Position numbers and translations under genes: made by a program
Part shown: piece by piece, positions 46,052 through 55,139 of the stretch
How positions within the stretch are numbered: the stretch's first letter is position 1
Layout: every line of letters starts with the position of its first letter
Notes under the pieces: model-generated
Database searches by the model: none
Told to the model about the DNA's origin: nothing
What the model saw: the letters and a program-made list of their open reading frames with translations, nothing else
Assembly: GCA_016718135.1 (NCBI GenBank)
Contig: JADKEF010000017.1
Span: 558,001 to 622,000 of the forward strand
Length of the DNA stretch: 64,000 nucleotides
DNA from: Acidobacteriota bacterium
Lineage (GTDB): Bacteria > Acidobacteriota > Blastocatellia > Pyrinomonadales > Pyrinomonadaceae
Direction: 5' to 3'

Positions 46052-49000
46052 ATGTCGCATCGCGTTTTTAGAGCGGTATTCTGTCGTCTGGTCATTGTTT
46101 TATCGGCTTTGTGTTTTGTTTTTGTTGGTGTTCAGGCACAAGCCCCCTCGGGAACGCGAATGTTGCGCACACCGACGGTCAGTGCGTCGCAGATCGCTTT
46201 TGCCTATGCCCAAAATATTTGGGTCGTACCACGCTCCGGCGGTGTCGCCCGTCGTGTTACCAGTTTTCAGGGACAGACATTTAACCCGCAGTTTTCGCCC
46301 GATGGAAAATGGATCGCATTTAGCGGCGAATACGCGGGTAATCAGGACGTTTACGTCCTTGCCGCCGAGGGCGGCGAGCCGAAACGGCTGACCTGGCATC
46401 CGGGCGGCGATGCGGTGCAGGGATGGACGGCGGACGGTAAGTCGATAATGTTCACCTCGGGCCGCGCATCGTGGGCACCGGGCGGAACCGCGAGATTTTG
46501 GACCGTACCAGCCGAAGGCGGGGTCGAGGAACCGATGCCTTTACCAAGAGGATTCCAGGGCAAGATATCGCCTGACGGAGCCCAGATTGCCTATCGTATG
46601 AACACGTCGTGGGACGACGAGCGAAGAAACTATCGCGGCGGCCAGAACCGACCGATCTGGATCGTGGATCTCAAAACTTTCGATCTCGTCTCACCTCCGT
46701 GGACCGACTCCAAGGACATCGATCCGGTTTGGTCAGGCGACACTGTCTATTTCATCTCCGACCGCGACAACGTGCAGAACGTCTGGTCCTATCAACCGGG
46801 GACGAAAAAGTTGGCACAGATCACAAAATTCACCGACTTTGATGTTAAAACAATGGGCTCGGGCGGCGGCAGTATTGTTTTCGAGCAAGCAGGATATATT
46901 CACGAGCTCGATCCGCGTTCAGGCCGGCATCAGCGCGTCAATATTACCGTGGCCGGTGATTTCCCATGGATGATGCCGCGGTGGGACGACGTGTCGAGCC
47001 GGATGACAAATATGAAACTCTCGCCAACCGGCAAAAGGGTGCTTGTTGAGGCCCGTGGTGAGATATTTACGATCCCGGCAGAAAAGGGTGATGTCCGGAA
47101 TCTGACGAATACGAGCGGCTCGGCCGAGCGTGATCCGGCATGGTCACCTGATGGCAAATTCGTGTCGTATTTTAGTGACCGCTCGGGCGAATATCGTCTT
47201 TACATACAGGAACAGGACGGACTTAAAGCGCCCCGCGAGATCGTGCTCGATAAGCCGACGCGCTATTACACGGTTTCCTGGTCGCCAGACTCGAAAAAGC
47301 TTCTTTTCACTGACACGAACCTCAAAGTTTGGGTCGTGGACGCGACCACCGGGGCAGCCAAGATCGTCGGCCAAGACCCGTGGATGGTTCCGCAGCGAAC
47401 CCTTAATCCGACCTGGAGTCCGGATTCGAAATGGGTCGCTTACTCAAGCCGCCTTCGCTCGATGTTTCATGCGATCTTTGTCAGCAATGCTGAGACGGGC
47501 GAATCGAAACAGATCACCGACGGCCTTTCAGACGCGATCTGGCCAGTGTGGGATGCAAACGGCAAATACATCTGGTTCCTTGCCTCGACCGATTACGGCC
47601 TGCGTTCGCAGTGGCTCGATATGACGTCTTATGATCGCGAGACGAATTATGGCCTTTACCTCGCGGTGCTTAACAAAAGCGAATCGACCCCGCTACAGCC
47701 CGAGAGCGACGAAGATCGCGGCATCGCCGTGGCGGGAGCTCGGCCAACTGGAGATGGCACTTCCGAGCCGCCCACCGGTGACGCAGCCCGCCGTCCGCGC
47801 GGCCCGGTCACGGTACAGATCGATTTCGACGGCCTCGCCAAACGGATCATCTCGGTTCCCGGCGTGCCCGAACGCCAATACTCGTCGCTTACGGCCGGAG
47901 CCGACGGCACCGTCTTTTATATGGAAACTCCCGCAGGGGCGGGCGGCGGCGGCAACTCTCTCAACCGTTATCGATTGAGTGACCGGCGAGCCATTCCATT
48001 CGCCAGCGGCGTTGCATCATTTAGCGTGAGCGCCGACGGCAAGAAACTTGTCTATCGCGCAGGCGGCGGCGGTGGTGGTGGGCAAGGCGGCGGTCCGGCC
48101 GGCCCTCCAGCGGCTCCGGCCCTGTTCCTGGTGGATGCTGATCGCCCCACGGCTCCGGCTCCGAACACCGGTCGCCTCAATTATTCCTTGCGAATGTATC
48201 TCGACCCCAAGGCCGAGTACCGGCAGATGTTTAACGAGGGCTGGCGTAATCAACGCGATTATTTTTACGTGCCAAATCTCCACGGCACCGACTGGCCGAA
48301 GATGAAGGAAATGTATGGAGCGTTGCTCCCATACGTCAACCACCGCGCCGACCTCTTGTATCTTATGGATATGATGGGAGCCGAGACGGCCATCGGTCAT
48401 TCATACGTCCGCGGCGGAGACTTGCCTGACATACCAAATTCAGTGGGCGGCTTGCTAGGGGCCGACTTTAAGATCGAGAACGGCCGTTATCGGATCACCC
48501 GAATTTACGACAACGAAAACTGGAACCCTGACCTTAGATCACCGTTGTCCGTCCCGGGCATAAATGCCAACGTCGGCGATTATGTCGTCGCGATCAATGG
48601 CATCGAGCTCAAGGCTCCGGACAATATCTTTCGTCTGCTTGATGGCACTGCCAACCGGCAGACGTCGGTCACGCTAAACGATAAGCCATCGCTCGATGGA
48701 GCTCGAAACGTGACTGTCGTTCCCGTCGCAAGTGAAGCCGGCCTGCGTACGCGTGCCTGGGTCGAATCGAATCGTCGCCTCGTCGAACAGCTTTCGAACG
48801 GCCAGCTCGCATACGTCCACGTGCCCAATACCGGCCAGGGCGGCTACACGAGTTTTAATCGGTACTATTTTGCCCAACAGGATAAAAAAGGAGCGATCAT
48901 CGATGAGCGGTTCAACGGGGGCGGCTCGGCGGCCGACTATATCATTGATGTGCTTCAGCGAGATTTTGATGGGTATTTCAATAACGTCGGTGGCGATCGA

Positions 49001-49426
49001 TATCCGTTCACCTCTCCCGCAGCAGGCATCTGGGGGCCAAAGGTGATGATCATCAATGAAATGGCCGGCTCCGGCGGCGATCTGATGCCGTTTATGTTCA
49101 AGTACCGCAAGATCGGCCCTTTGGTAGGCAAACGAACTTGGGGCGGGCTCGTCCATACTGCCGACTCGCCGCCGCTCGTGGATGGCGGGACGATGATCGC
49201 TCCGCGCGGCGGCTTTTTTACCCGCGAAGGTAAATGGGCAATGGAAAACACCGGCGAATCACCCGACATCGACGTTGAAAACTGGCCGAAGGAAGTGATC
49301 GCAGGCCGCGACCCTCAGCTCGAACGAGCCGTCCAGGAAGCAATGCGTCTGCTCCGCGAAAAACCAGTGATCCGGGCGGACAAAGAACCGCCGCCACCAA
49401 CTTGGGGCACGCGGCCAAAACCGTAA
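46052..49426 (+). CDS. Tricorn-like S41-family protease, exported
   Basis: Large protease of 1124 residues from ATG 46052, chosen for its strong SD (GGAGGAAAATCG) and signal peptide (LVIVLSALCFVFVGVQAQ). The N-terminal 680 residues form PD40/WD-like propeller blades (FSPDGKWIAFSG, WSPDGKFVSYFSDR). A Gly-rich loop (AGGGGGGGQGG) and a C1-like helical domain follow. A PDZ domain begins near VGDYVVAINGIELKAP. The S41 catalytic core has RFNGGGSAADYI and the Ser nucleophile region NEMAGSGGDLMPF. Tricorn proteases process peptides made by other proteases, but here the protein is exported. It ends at a good terminator. Confidence 0.93.
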   Translation: MSHRVFRAVFCRLVIVLSALCFVFVGVQAQAPSGTRMLRTPTVSASQIAFAYAQNIWVVPRSGGVARRVTSFQGQTFNPQFSPDGKWIAFSGEYAGNQDVYVLAAEGGEPKRLTWHPGGDAVQGWTADGKSIMFTSGRASWAPGGTARFWTVPAEGGVEEPMPLPRGFQGKISPDGAQIAYRMNTSWDDERRNYRGGQNRPIWIVDLKTFDLVSPPWTDSKDIDPVWSGDTVYFISDRDNVQNVWSYQPGTKKLAQITKFTDFDVKTMGSGGGSIVFEQAGYIHELDPRSGRHQRVNITVAGDFPWMMPRWDDVSSRMTNMKLSPTGKRVLVEARGEIFTIPAEKGDVRNLTNTSGSAERDPAWSPDGKFVSYFSDRSGEYRLYIQEQDGLKAPREIVLDKPTRYYTVSWSPDSKKLLFTDTNLKVWVVDATTGAAKIVGQDPWMVPQRTLNPTWSPDSKWVAYSSRLRSMFHAIFVSNAETGESKQITDGLSDAIWPVWDANGKYIWFLASTDYGLRSQWLDMTSYDRETNYGLYLAVLNKSESTPLQPESDEDRGIAVAGARPTGDGTSEPPTGDAARRPRGPVTVQIDFDGLAKRIISVPGVPERQYSSLTAGADGTVFYMETPAGAGGGGNSLNRYRLSDRRAIPFASGVASFSVSADGKKLVYRAGGGGGGGQGGGPAGPPAAPALFLVDADRPTAPAPNTGRLNYSLRMYLDPKAEYRQMFNEGWRNQRDYFYVPNLHGTDWPKMKEMYGALLPYVNHRADLLYLMDMMGAETAIGHSYVRGGDLPDIPNSVGGLLGADFKIENGRYRITRIYDNENWNPDLRSPLSVPGINANVGDYVVAINGIELKAPDNIFRLLDGTANRQTSVTLNDKPSLDGARNVTVVPVASEAGLRTRAWVESNRRLVEQLSNGQLAYVHVPNTGQGGYTSFNRYYFAQQDKKGAIIDERFNGGGSAADYIIDVLQRDFDGYFNNVGGDRYPFTSPAAGIWGPKVMIINEMAGSGGDLMPFMFKYRKIGPLVGKRTWGGLVHTADSPPLVDGGTMIAPRGGFFTREGKWAMENTGESPDIDVENWPKEVIAGRDPQLERAVQEAMRLLREKPVIRADKEPPPPTWGTRPKP

Positions 49427-49432
49427 TACAGA

Positions 49433-49463
49433 AAAGCGGGTCAGCAGATGGGCCCGCTTTTTT
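49433..49463 (+). terminator. Rho-independent terminator of the tricorn-like gene
   Basis: Stem AAAGCGGG / CCCGCTTT with a 12-nt loop, then a T run, starting 7 bp after the stop codon. Confidence 0.85.
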
Positions 49464-49567
49464 GCGTTCAATAAATCTTGCATTTCCTGCCCACCTGATC
49501 TATTCTAATTTATCGTTTCATAGATAATACGTCGTGCGACCGTGGCACGTTATTTTGACGACCCCAA

Positions 49568-50218
49568 ATGGCCCAATTGACGCTTGTAAAAACCCTCGCT
49601 CGCCTACAGGAAGAGCAAAGACATTCCGAGGAATTGCTGCTCGACGCCTTTGGGCTGGAGATGACCCGCGGGTCGGTCGTCGAGATCGCGGGCGGGCCGA
49701 GCACGGGTAAAACGAGCCTTGCGATGGCGGTTTTGGCTCAGTTGACGGCCTCCGGTGAGATCTGTGCGTGTGTGGATGCGACCGGAAGTTTTGATCCGCG
49801 TTCGGCGGTGCTGGCTGGTGTGGAATTGAACGAGTTGCTATGGATCCGATGCGGCGGCGATGTCGAAAAGACGTTTATCGCCGCCGACTATCTTGTGCAG
49901 GCAAAGGGTTTCGGCTGTATTTGGATGAATCTCGCCGGTTTGCCAAAGGACAAATTGAAAATGGTTCCAAAGACGTATTGGTTCCGCTATCGAACCCGTA
50001 TCAAAGAGACGCCGACCATCATGCTCGTCACAACGGGCGAACACACGACCGGCTCGGCATCGCATGGCGATTTTGTCTTCGAACGCGAAAAGACGGAGTG
50101 GTCAGGCACCGGCAAATTCAAACTGCTCCGCGAATTAGAGCTTCGGATGCATTCGCGAAAAGGCTTTTATGGCGATGCATGTAGGACACGGGTCGAGATG
50201 GATTATTCGGAGGTTTGA
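49568..50218 (+). CDS. imuA: ImuA-like RecA-fold protein of the mutagenesis cassette
   Basis: RecA/SulA-like ATPase-fold protein of 216 residues with Walker A GGPSTGKTS and a core VVEIAGGPS...CACVDATGSFDP typical of ImuA. It is shorter than RecA and lacks its C-terminal domain. Its neighbours are imuB and dnaE2 in the same orientation, the classical SOS mutasome order, so a role in damage-induced translesion synthesis is likely. I could not identify a LexA box in the 140-bp upstream region. A 68-bp inverted repeat separates it from imuB. Confidence 0.85.
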   Translation: MAQLTLVKTLARLQEEQRHSEELLLDAFGLEMTRGSVVEIAGGPSTGKTSLAMAVLAQLTASGEICACVDATGSFDPRSAVLAGVELNELLWIRCGGDVEKTFIAADYLVQAKGFGCIWMNLAGLPKDKLKMVPKTYWFRYRTRIKETPTIMLVTTGEHTTGSASHGDFVFEREKTEWSGTGKFKLLRELELRMHSRKGFYGDACRTRVEMDYSEV

Positions 50219-50226
50219 TTATCGGT

Positions 50227-50294
50227 TCTCTGCGTCCCCAGCGGTCTCTGCGTTAAAGGAATGATTAAACGCAGAGACCGCTGAGATCGCAGAG
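50227..50294. repeat. Inverted repeat between imuA and imuB
   Basis: Left arm TCTCTGCG...AGCGGTCTCTGCGTTAA (50227-50255) and right arm TTAAACGCAGAGACCGCT...CGCAGAGA (50265-50294) are complementary apart from a central bulge. The CGCAGAGA octamer recurs within each arm. It probably forms a stable intercistronic mRNA hairpin or is a REP-type element. Confidence 0.8.
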
Positions 50295-50305
50295 ATAGGA
50301 CTAAA

Positions 50306-51748
50306 ATGGCGAAACTCTACGCATGTATTATCTCTCCCGATGCGGCAAAGAATGCTCTTGTCGCGGTCGCGCAGGAGTTTGCTCATGCGATCGAGGTGAC
50401 AGATGGCGGAGTTTTGTTCGATGTCAGCGGGCTTGAGCGGTTGATGGGAAAACCAGACCGCGTTGCTCAAAAGATACTCGACGAGATGCAGAAACAGCGT
50501 GTCGCAGGCAGCGTCGCGGTCGCGGAGACTGTGGATACGGCAATGCTGTTGGCACGGCAACAGAATGTTCAGAGTGCAAGCTTTAGCTTGTCCACGCCTG
50601 ATCTGTTTGAGCAACTGCCGCTTACCGATCTCAACATCGAACGCGATACGCTTAACGTATTCAGCGAATTGGGTTTACGCAATATCAGCGACCTGCTCGC
50701 TGTTCCGCATGACGAACTTGTCAGCCGATACGGCCGCGAATTTACCGATGTGATCGACGTGCTTGAGCAACGCGGCAAGTCTCTCATCACGCCAAATATC
50801 AAAGAGAACCGCGTGGCGTGGAGCTTTGAACTGGACAATCCGGTCGAGGACTTTGAGCAGCTTATTTTTCTATTAAATCACGGTCTGGAACGTCTTTTTG
50901 CCGAGGTCAAATACGCCGGATTTAGCACCGAGCATCTCGATATCAAACTCAATCTGAGGAACAAGACCGAAAAAACATATGAGATAAAAACCTCGTTCCC
51001 GACGCTCGAACGTGCCTTTTGGCTAAAGCTGACCAACTTGCGGGGATCTCTCGACCCGCCCGAGGCGTCGATCGCTGGTGTCGATGTGATCGCCCATTTC
51101 ACACGCCCGCGACCCGCTCAACGCGGCCTCTACGCCGTCTCGCGGCCCGAACCGGAAAGCTTGCTGCTCACCGTCGGAAAACTCAAAAAACTTGTCGGCG
51201 AAGAGAATGTCGGCGTCCCGATGATGCTCGATCAAAGACTGGCTGAGGCTTTCAAACTCGATCCGGATGCGATGCCGGATGTTACTACCGATAAGAATGG
51301 AGTTTCTCCGCGGCCCAGCCGCAACGCACTGCGGAGAGGCTCTGCCTCTCCGTCAGCAGCCCAAAATGATTCCGCGGCTACGCCGCCGCTTCGAGGCATA
51401 GCCTCGAAGAATATTTCGGGAACGGCAACGGCGAGGCAAGCCTCGCTGCAGTGCGATGCGGCAGAGCCGCTAAGACTGATAAAGCGACCTAGCGGAACCA
51501 TCGCATTCACCTACTTTCGCCCATCCGTACGTGCCGAAGTACTTATCCGCGACGCCCGTCTCGTCTTCATCAAAACACGTCTTTTGGCCGGCCACGTCCT
51601 AAATTGCAGCGGCGTCTGGAAAGGCAATTCCAAATGGTGGGATCAACCATGGCGGACACAGGAATGGGACATCGAGGTCGAAAACGCAGGTGTTTATCGG
51701 CTGTGTAAAGCAAGAGATGAGTGGTTTTTATTGGGGGAGTACGACTAA
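50306..51748 (+). CDS. imuB: ImuB-like Y-family polymerase homologue with in-frame palindrome insertions
   Basis: Non-catalytic Y-family polymerase homologue (480 residues) expected to bridge the beta clamp and DnaE2 in translesion synthesis. The palm/fingers region is recognisable from DGGVLFDVSGLERLMG and VAVAETVDTAMLLA, the HhH-like part from LGLRNISDLLAVP, and the family C-terminus from SGVWKGNSKWWDQPWRTQEW. Two unusual in-frame additions are present. The first is a family B repeat (VQSASFSLS, 50566-50592). The second is about 50 residues encoded by a cluster of palindromes at 51320-51470, before PLRLIKRPSGTIAFTYFRP. The 5' catalytic acidic residues of active Y polymerases are not evident, as in other ImuB. 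Confidence 0.85.
   Translation: MAKLYACIISPDAAKNALVAVAQEFAHAIEVTDGGVLFDVSGLERLMGKPDRVAQKILDEMQKQRVAGSVAVAETVDTAMLLARQQNVQSASFSLSTPDLFEQLPLTDLNIERDTLNVFSELGLRNISDLLAVPHDELVSRYGREFTDVIDVLEQRGKSLITPNIKENRVAWSFELDNPVEDFEQLIFLLNHGLERLFAEVKYAGFSTEHLDIKLNLRNKTEKTYEIKTSFPTLERAFWLKLTNLRGSLDPPEASIAGVDVIAHFTRPRPAQRGLYAVSRPEPESLLLTVGKLKKLVGEENVGVPMMLDQRLAEAFKLDPDAMPDVTTDKNGVSPRPSRNALRRGSASPSAAQNDSAATPPLRGIASKNISGTATARQASLQCDAAEPLRLIKRPSGTIAFTYFRPSVRAEVLIRDARLVFIKTRLLAGHVLNCSGVWKGNSKWWDQPWRTQEWDIEVENAGVYRLCKARDEWFLLGEYD
50566..50592 (+). repeat. Palindromic repeat family B, copy 3, in frame in imuB
   Basis: TGTTCAGAGTGCAAGCTTTA then GCTTGTC, encoding VQSASFSLS. It matches the copies at 10525-10595 over about 25 bp. 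Confidence 0.85.
51320..51470 (+). repeat. Cluster of five hairpins bounded by inverted repeats, in frame in imuB
   Basis: Hairpins lie at 51332-51352 (CGGAGAGGC stem), 51374-51386 (GCGGC), 51389-51409 (CTTCGAGGC), 51431-51446 (GCGAGGC) and 51458-51470 (GCGGC). The whole is bounded by CCGCAACGCACTGC (51320-51333) and its near-complement GCAGTGCGATGCGG (51448-51461). The insertion is open in the imuB frame and encodes Ser/Ala/Arg-rich peptide not expected in the family. It looks like a MITE or stacked REP elements. Confidence 0.8.
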
Positions 51749-51750
51749 TG

Positions 51751-51782
51751 CGCGCGCTGAGGTACCCGAAAATGGGACAAGA
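51751..51782 (+). repeat. Repeat family C, copy 1
   Basis: CGCGCGCTGAGGTA then CCCGAAAATGGGACAAGA, immediately after the imuB stop. It matches the inverted copy at 63668-63699 at 30 of 32 positions. Function unknown. Confidence 0.8.
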
Positions 51783-51832
51783 CTATGGGCAGGAATAACC
51801 TTTCTTGTCGCCAACGGCGACGCACATTAAAG

Positions 51833-51861
51833 CCTAGAGTTCCGAGAAGCGGAACTCTAGG
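51833..51861. repeat. Perfect 11-bp palindrome upstream of dnaE2
   Basis: CCTAGAGTTCC / GGAACTCTAGG with a 7-nt loop, in the imuB-dnaE2 gap. No T run follows, so it is a hairpin or protein-binding site rather than a clear terminator. A second short hairpin (GCTCCCT-GA-AGGGGAGC) lies at about 51882-51898. Confidence 0.75.
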
Positions 51862-51914
51862 AAAGACGGCGAGCTCATTTGCTCCCTGAAGGGGAGCGAC
51901 AACCCGCGTTGATC

Positions 51915-54900
51915 ATGTATTGCGAACTTCACACACGCTCCGCGTTCAGCTTTCTCTCTTCCGGCTCGCAGCCGCAGAGGCTGGCCGAGCGCGCGGCCGA
52001 ACTGAATATTAAAACTGTCGCTCTCATCGATCGGGACACCGTCGCGGGTGCAGTGCGGTTTCACTTCGAGGCGCGTGAACAAGGCATCACGCCGATCATT
52101 GGTGCCGAACTCACGATGGAAGACGGCAGTCTTTTGCCACTTGTTCCGATGACTCTCGCTGGCTATCAGAACCTGAGCAGGTTGATCACCACGATCAAGC
52201 TTCGCCATAGGAAGGGCGAGCACTTTGCCACACGAAAAGACATTGAGGAACACTCGTCGAGCTTGCTGTGTTTTACCGGTGGAGCGGACGGCTTTTTGCA
52301 CCGGGGCATAAAAAACGGCAACGGTATCGCCGATCTCGCGTGGCTAAATTACGTGTTCGAAAAACGCCTATACGTCGAGCTACAGCGGCATCACCTGAGG
52401 CACGAGGAAGCGATAAATCAATCGCTCATCGGCCTCGCCCATAAATTACGACTTCCCTATTTCGCGAGTAACGGCGTGTATTACGCCGATCATCACGACC
52501 GCGAGTTGTTCGACGTTTTCACTTGTATAAGAAATCACACGAACATCTACGACGCCGGAAAATTGCTCAGTGAGAACAGCGAGCGTTATCTGAAAAATGA
52601 ACAGCAGATGCGGCAGCTCTTCGAAGACATGCCTGAGGCAATAGAGCGGACGAACGAGATCGCCTCTCGTGTCGATTTCTCGATGGACGAGCTTTCTTAT
52701 AAGTTCCCCGATTACGCGGTGCCACCGGGCGAAACTGTAAGTTCTGTCCTGCGGGCAAAAGCCATCGAGCGTTCGCATGAACGTTACCGCGACAAGTCGT
52801 GGCCGATCCGCTCGCAGGTCATCCCGCGTCTGGAAAAGGAATTTCGCATCATCGAGATGAAAAAACTCGCGGGCTATTTCCTACAGGTCTGCGATATCTC
52901 GGATTTTTGCAAGACCAACAAAATTCTCTCGCAAGGCCGCGGCTCTGCGGCAAACTCGGTCGTCTGTTACGCTCTCGGCATTACGGCCGTCGACCCGATC
53001 CAGCACAAATTACTGTTCGAACGTTTCCTCTCCGAAAAATACGAGCAATATCCCGACATTGACATCGATCTGCCTTCGGGCGATGACCGCGAACGCGTCA
53101 TCCAGCACGTGTACAACACATGGGGCCGCCGCAGTTCCGGCATGACGGCCAATGTCATCTGCTATCGCGGCAAATCGGCCATTCGCGAGGTCGGCAAGAC
53201 GTTCGGCTTTGACGCGGATGAGCTTGGGAGGCTGTCAAAGATCAATTCGCATTACGAGATATTCAAGGGCGACGAGCTAAACAAGAGGTTAAAAGAAGCG
53301 GGCTTTGACCCGGCCGCGAATAAGCGTTTGCAGCATTTCGCTGATCTTTACACCCGAATTCTCGATTTTCCGCGACATCTCGGCCAGCATTCCGGCGGCA
53401 TGGTCATCTCGATGGGCCAGCTCGACGGCATGGTACCGCTCGAACCGGCGTCGATGCCCGACCGCTCGATAATTCAATGGGACAAGGACGATTGCGAAGC
53501 CCTCAAGATCGTCAAGATCGACCTGCTCGGCCTCGGGATGATGGCCGTGCTTCGCGATACGATCGAGCTGATCAAAGAAAATCACGGCGTCGAGATGGGA
53601 CTTTATAAGATACCGCATGACGACGAAAAGGTTTACGAGGCTCTGCAAACAGGCGACACTGTCGGGATGTTTCAGGTTGAAAGCCGTGCCCAGATAGCAT
53701 TCCTGCCAAAAGCAAAACCGGCAAACTTCTACGACATCGTCGTCCAGGTCGCGATCATCCGCCCCGGCCCGATCGTCGGCAATATGCTCCATGCATACAT
53801 CAAACGGCGGCAAGGCATCGAGCCCGTAACATATCCGCACCCGTCGCTCGAACCTGTGCTAAAACGCACGATGGGCGTACCGCTGTTTCAAGAACAATTG
53901 CTCAAAATGGCAATGGACATCGCCAACTTTACCGGCTCTGAAGCCGAAGAACTGCGGCGGGCAATGGGATTTAAAACGCCCCGACCGCAAGATGGAAAAG
54001 ATCGGCCAAAACCTCCGCGACGGCATGACCCGGAACAACATTCCGCCCGATGTCCAGGAACAGATCGTCGCGTACACAAAAGCCTTCGCCAACTACGGCT
54101 TCCCCGAATCGCACGCTTTCAGCTTTGCCCTTCTGGCTTACGCATCCGCATATTTCATCGTCCATTACCGTGCCGAATTCATGGCCGCGATGTTCAACAA
54201 CTATCCGCTCGGATTCTACTCAGCCGCGACGCTTGTAAAAGACGCACAGCGGCACGGGTTGCATTTTCGGGCGATTGATATTAACAAGTCGCAGTATGAA
54301 TTTACGGTCGAAGAAGGTGATGTGCGGGTTGGGTTGAAGTTTGTTAGAGGATTGAGGGAAGAGGTGGGAAGAAAGATAGTTGAAGAGAGGAAGCTTACTT
54401 CCGAAAACTCTCCACTCTCCACTCTCCACTCTCAACTCTATTCCAGCATCGCCGACCTCATTGACCGCGTGCCTGAGATCAACAAACGCGAGATCCGGGC
54501 TCTCAGCATCGCCGGAGCATTGAATTTTGAGAATACAGTTCATCGCCGACAGGCTCTGTGGGAATCGGAGCTGGCTATCCAGCCGAAAGGGGAACTTTTT
54601 GAAAATGCAGAATTCAGAATTCAGAATTCAGAATCTTCTAATTCATCATTCGACATTCATCCTTCAGCATTTCTTCAGAGAATGGAAGGCCTCGAACTTA
54701 TCGATGCCGATCTTCGCAAGACCGGTATTTCGATCGGCAAACATCCGATGGCCTTCATTCGTGATGAATTGAAGCAAAAAGGAGTACTGTCTTCGCACGA
54801 ATCGCGCTATCTAAAAAAAGGCCAGGTCGTCTCGGTCGCCGGTGCCGTTATCATTCGCCAACGCCCGATGACTGCCAAAAACGTTGTCTTTATCACGCTC

Positions 54901-55089
54901 GAAGACGAGACCGGCCACTCAAATTTCGTCGTGATGCCCGATACCTTCGAAAAATACCGTTCGGTCATCAATACCAGCGATTTTCTCCTGATCCGCGGCA
55001 TCTTCGAAGAGCGCGGGATGATAAAAGCGATACATTTCGAGCATGTCAGCGAACTGCGCACGGAGGTTGTATCGCATAACTTCAGGTAA
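51915..55089 (+). CDS. dnaE2: Error-prone DNA polymerase DnaE2 (frameshifted)
   Basis: Replicative-type C-family polymerase used with ImuA/ImuB in damage tolerance, about 1057 codons. The ATG at 51915 starts YCELHTRSAFSFLSSGSQ, a PHP-domain beginning. The palm Asp residues are in YPDIDIDLPSGD, followed by fingers and the tandem HhH region. The frame breaks at an AAAA run (53973-53976). Deleting one A joins EELRRAMGFK to RPDRKMEKIGQNL in the frame that runs to 55089. The C-terminal OB domain (VVSVAGAVIIRQRPMTAKNV) is present. Two in-frame heptamer repeats (54412-54439, 54608-54670) interrupt the C-terminal half. A lone 5' ORF would appear truncated at 54278. Confidence 0.92.
54412..54439 (+). 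repeat. Heptamer tandem repeat in dnaE2, first
   Basis: Three exact CCACTCT units and one CAACTCT, encoding part of SPLSTLHSQLYSS. In frame, at a place where the family has a short loop after EER. Confidence 0.88.
54608..54670 (+). repeat. Heptamer tandem repeat in dnaE2, second
   Basis: Nine heptads (63 bp, 21 codons): CAGAATT three times, CAGAATC, TTCTAAT, then degenerate TCATCAT, TCGACAT, TCATCCT and TCAGCAT. The length keeps the frame, giving a Ser/Asn-rich loop. Confidence 0.88.
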
Positions 55090-55139
55090 AAGAGCAATTT
55101 GCCCTCAAGCATCTTTTTCGTCATACTTTTATTGATTTT

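Noticed and set aside
54412..54670. Possible CRISPR array
   Set aside because: Units are 7 bp and contiguous, without spacers, and they lie inside a coding frame.
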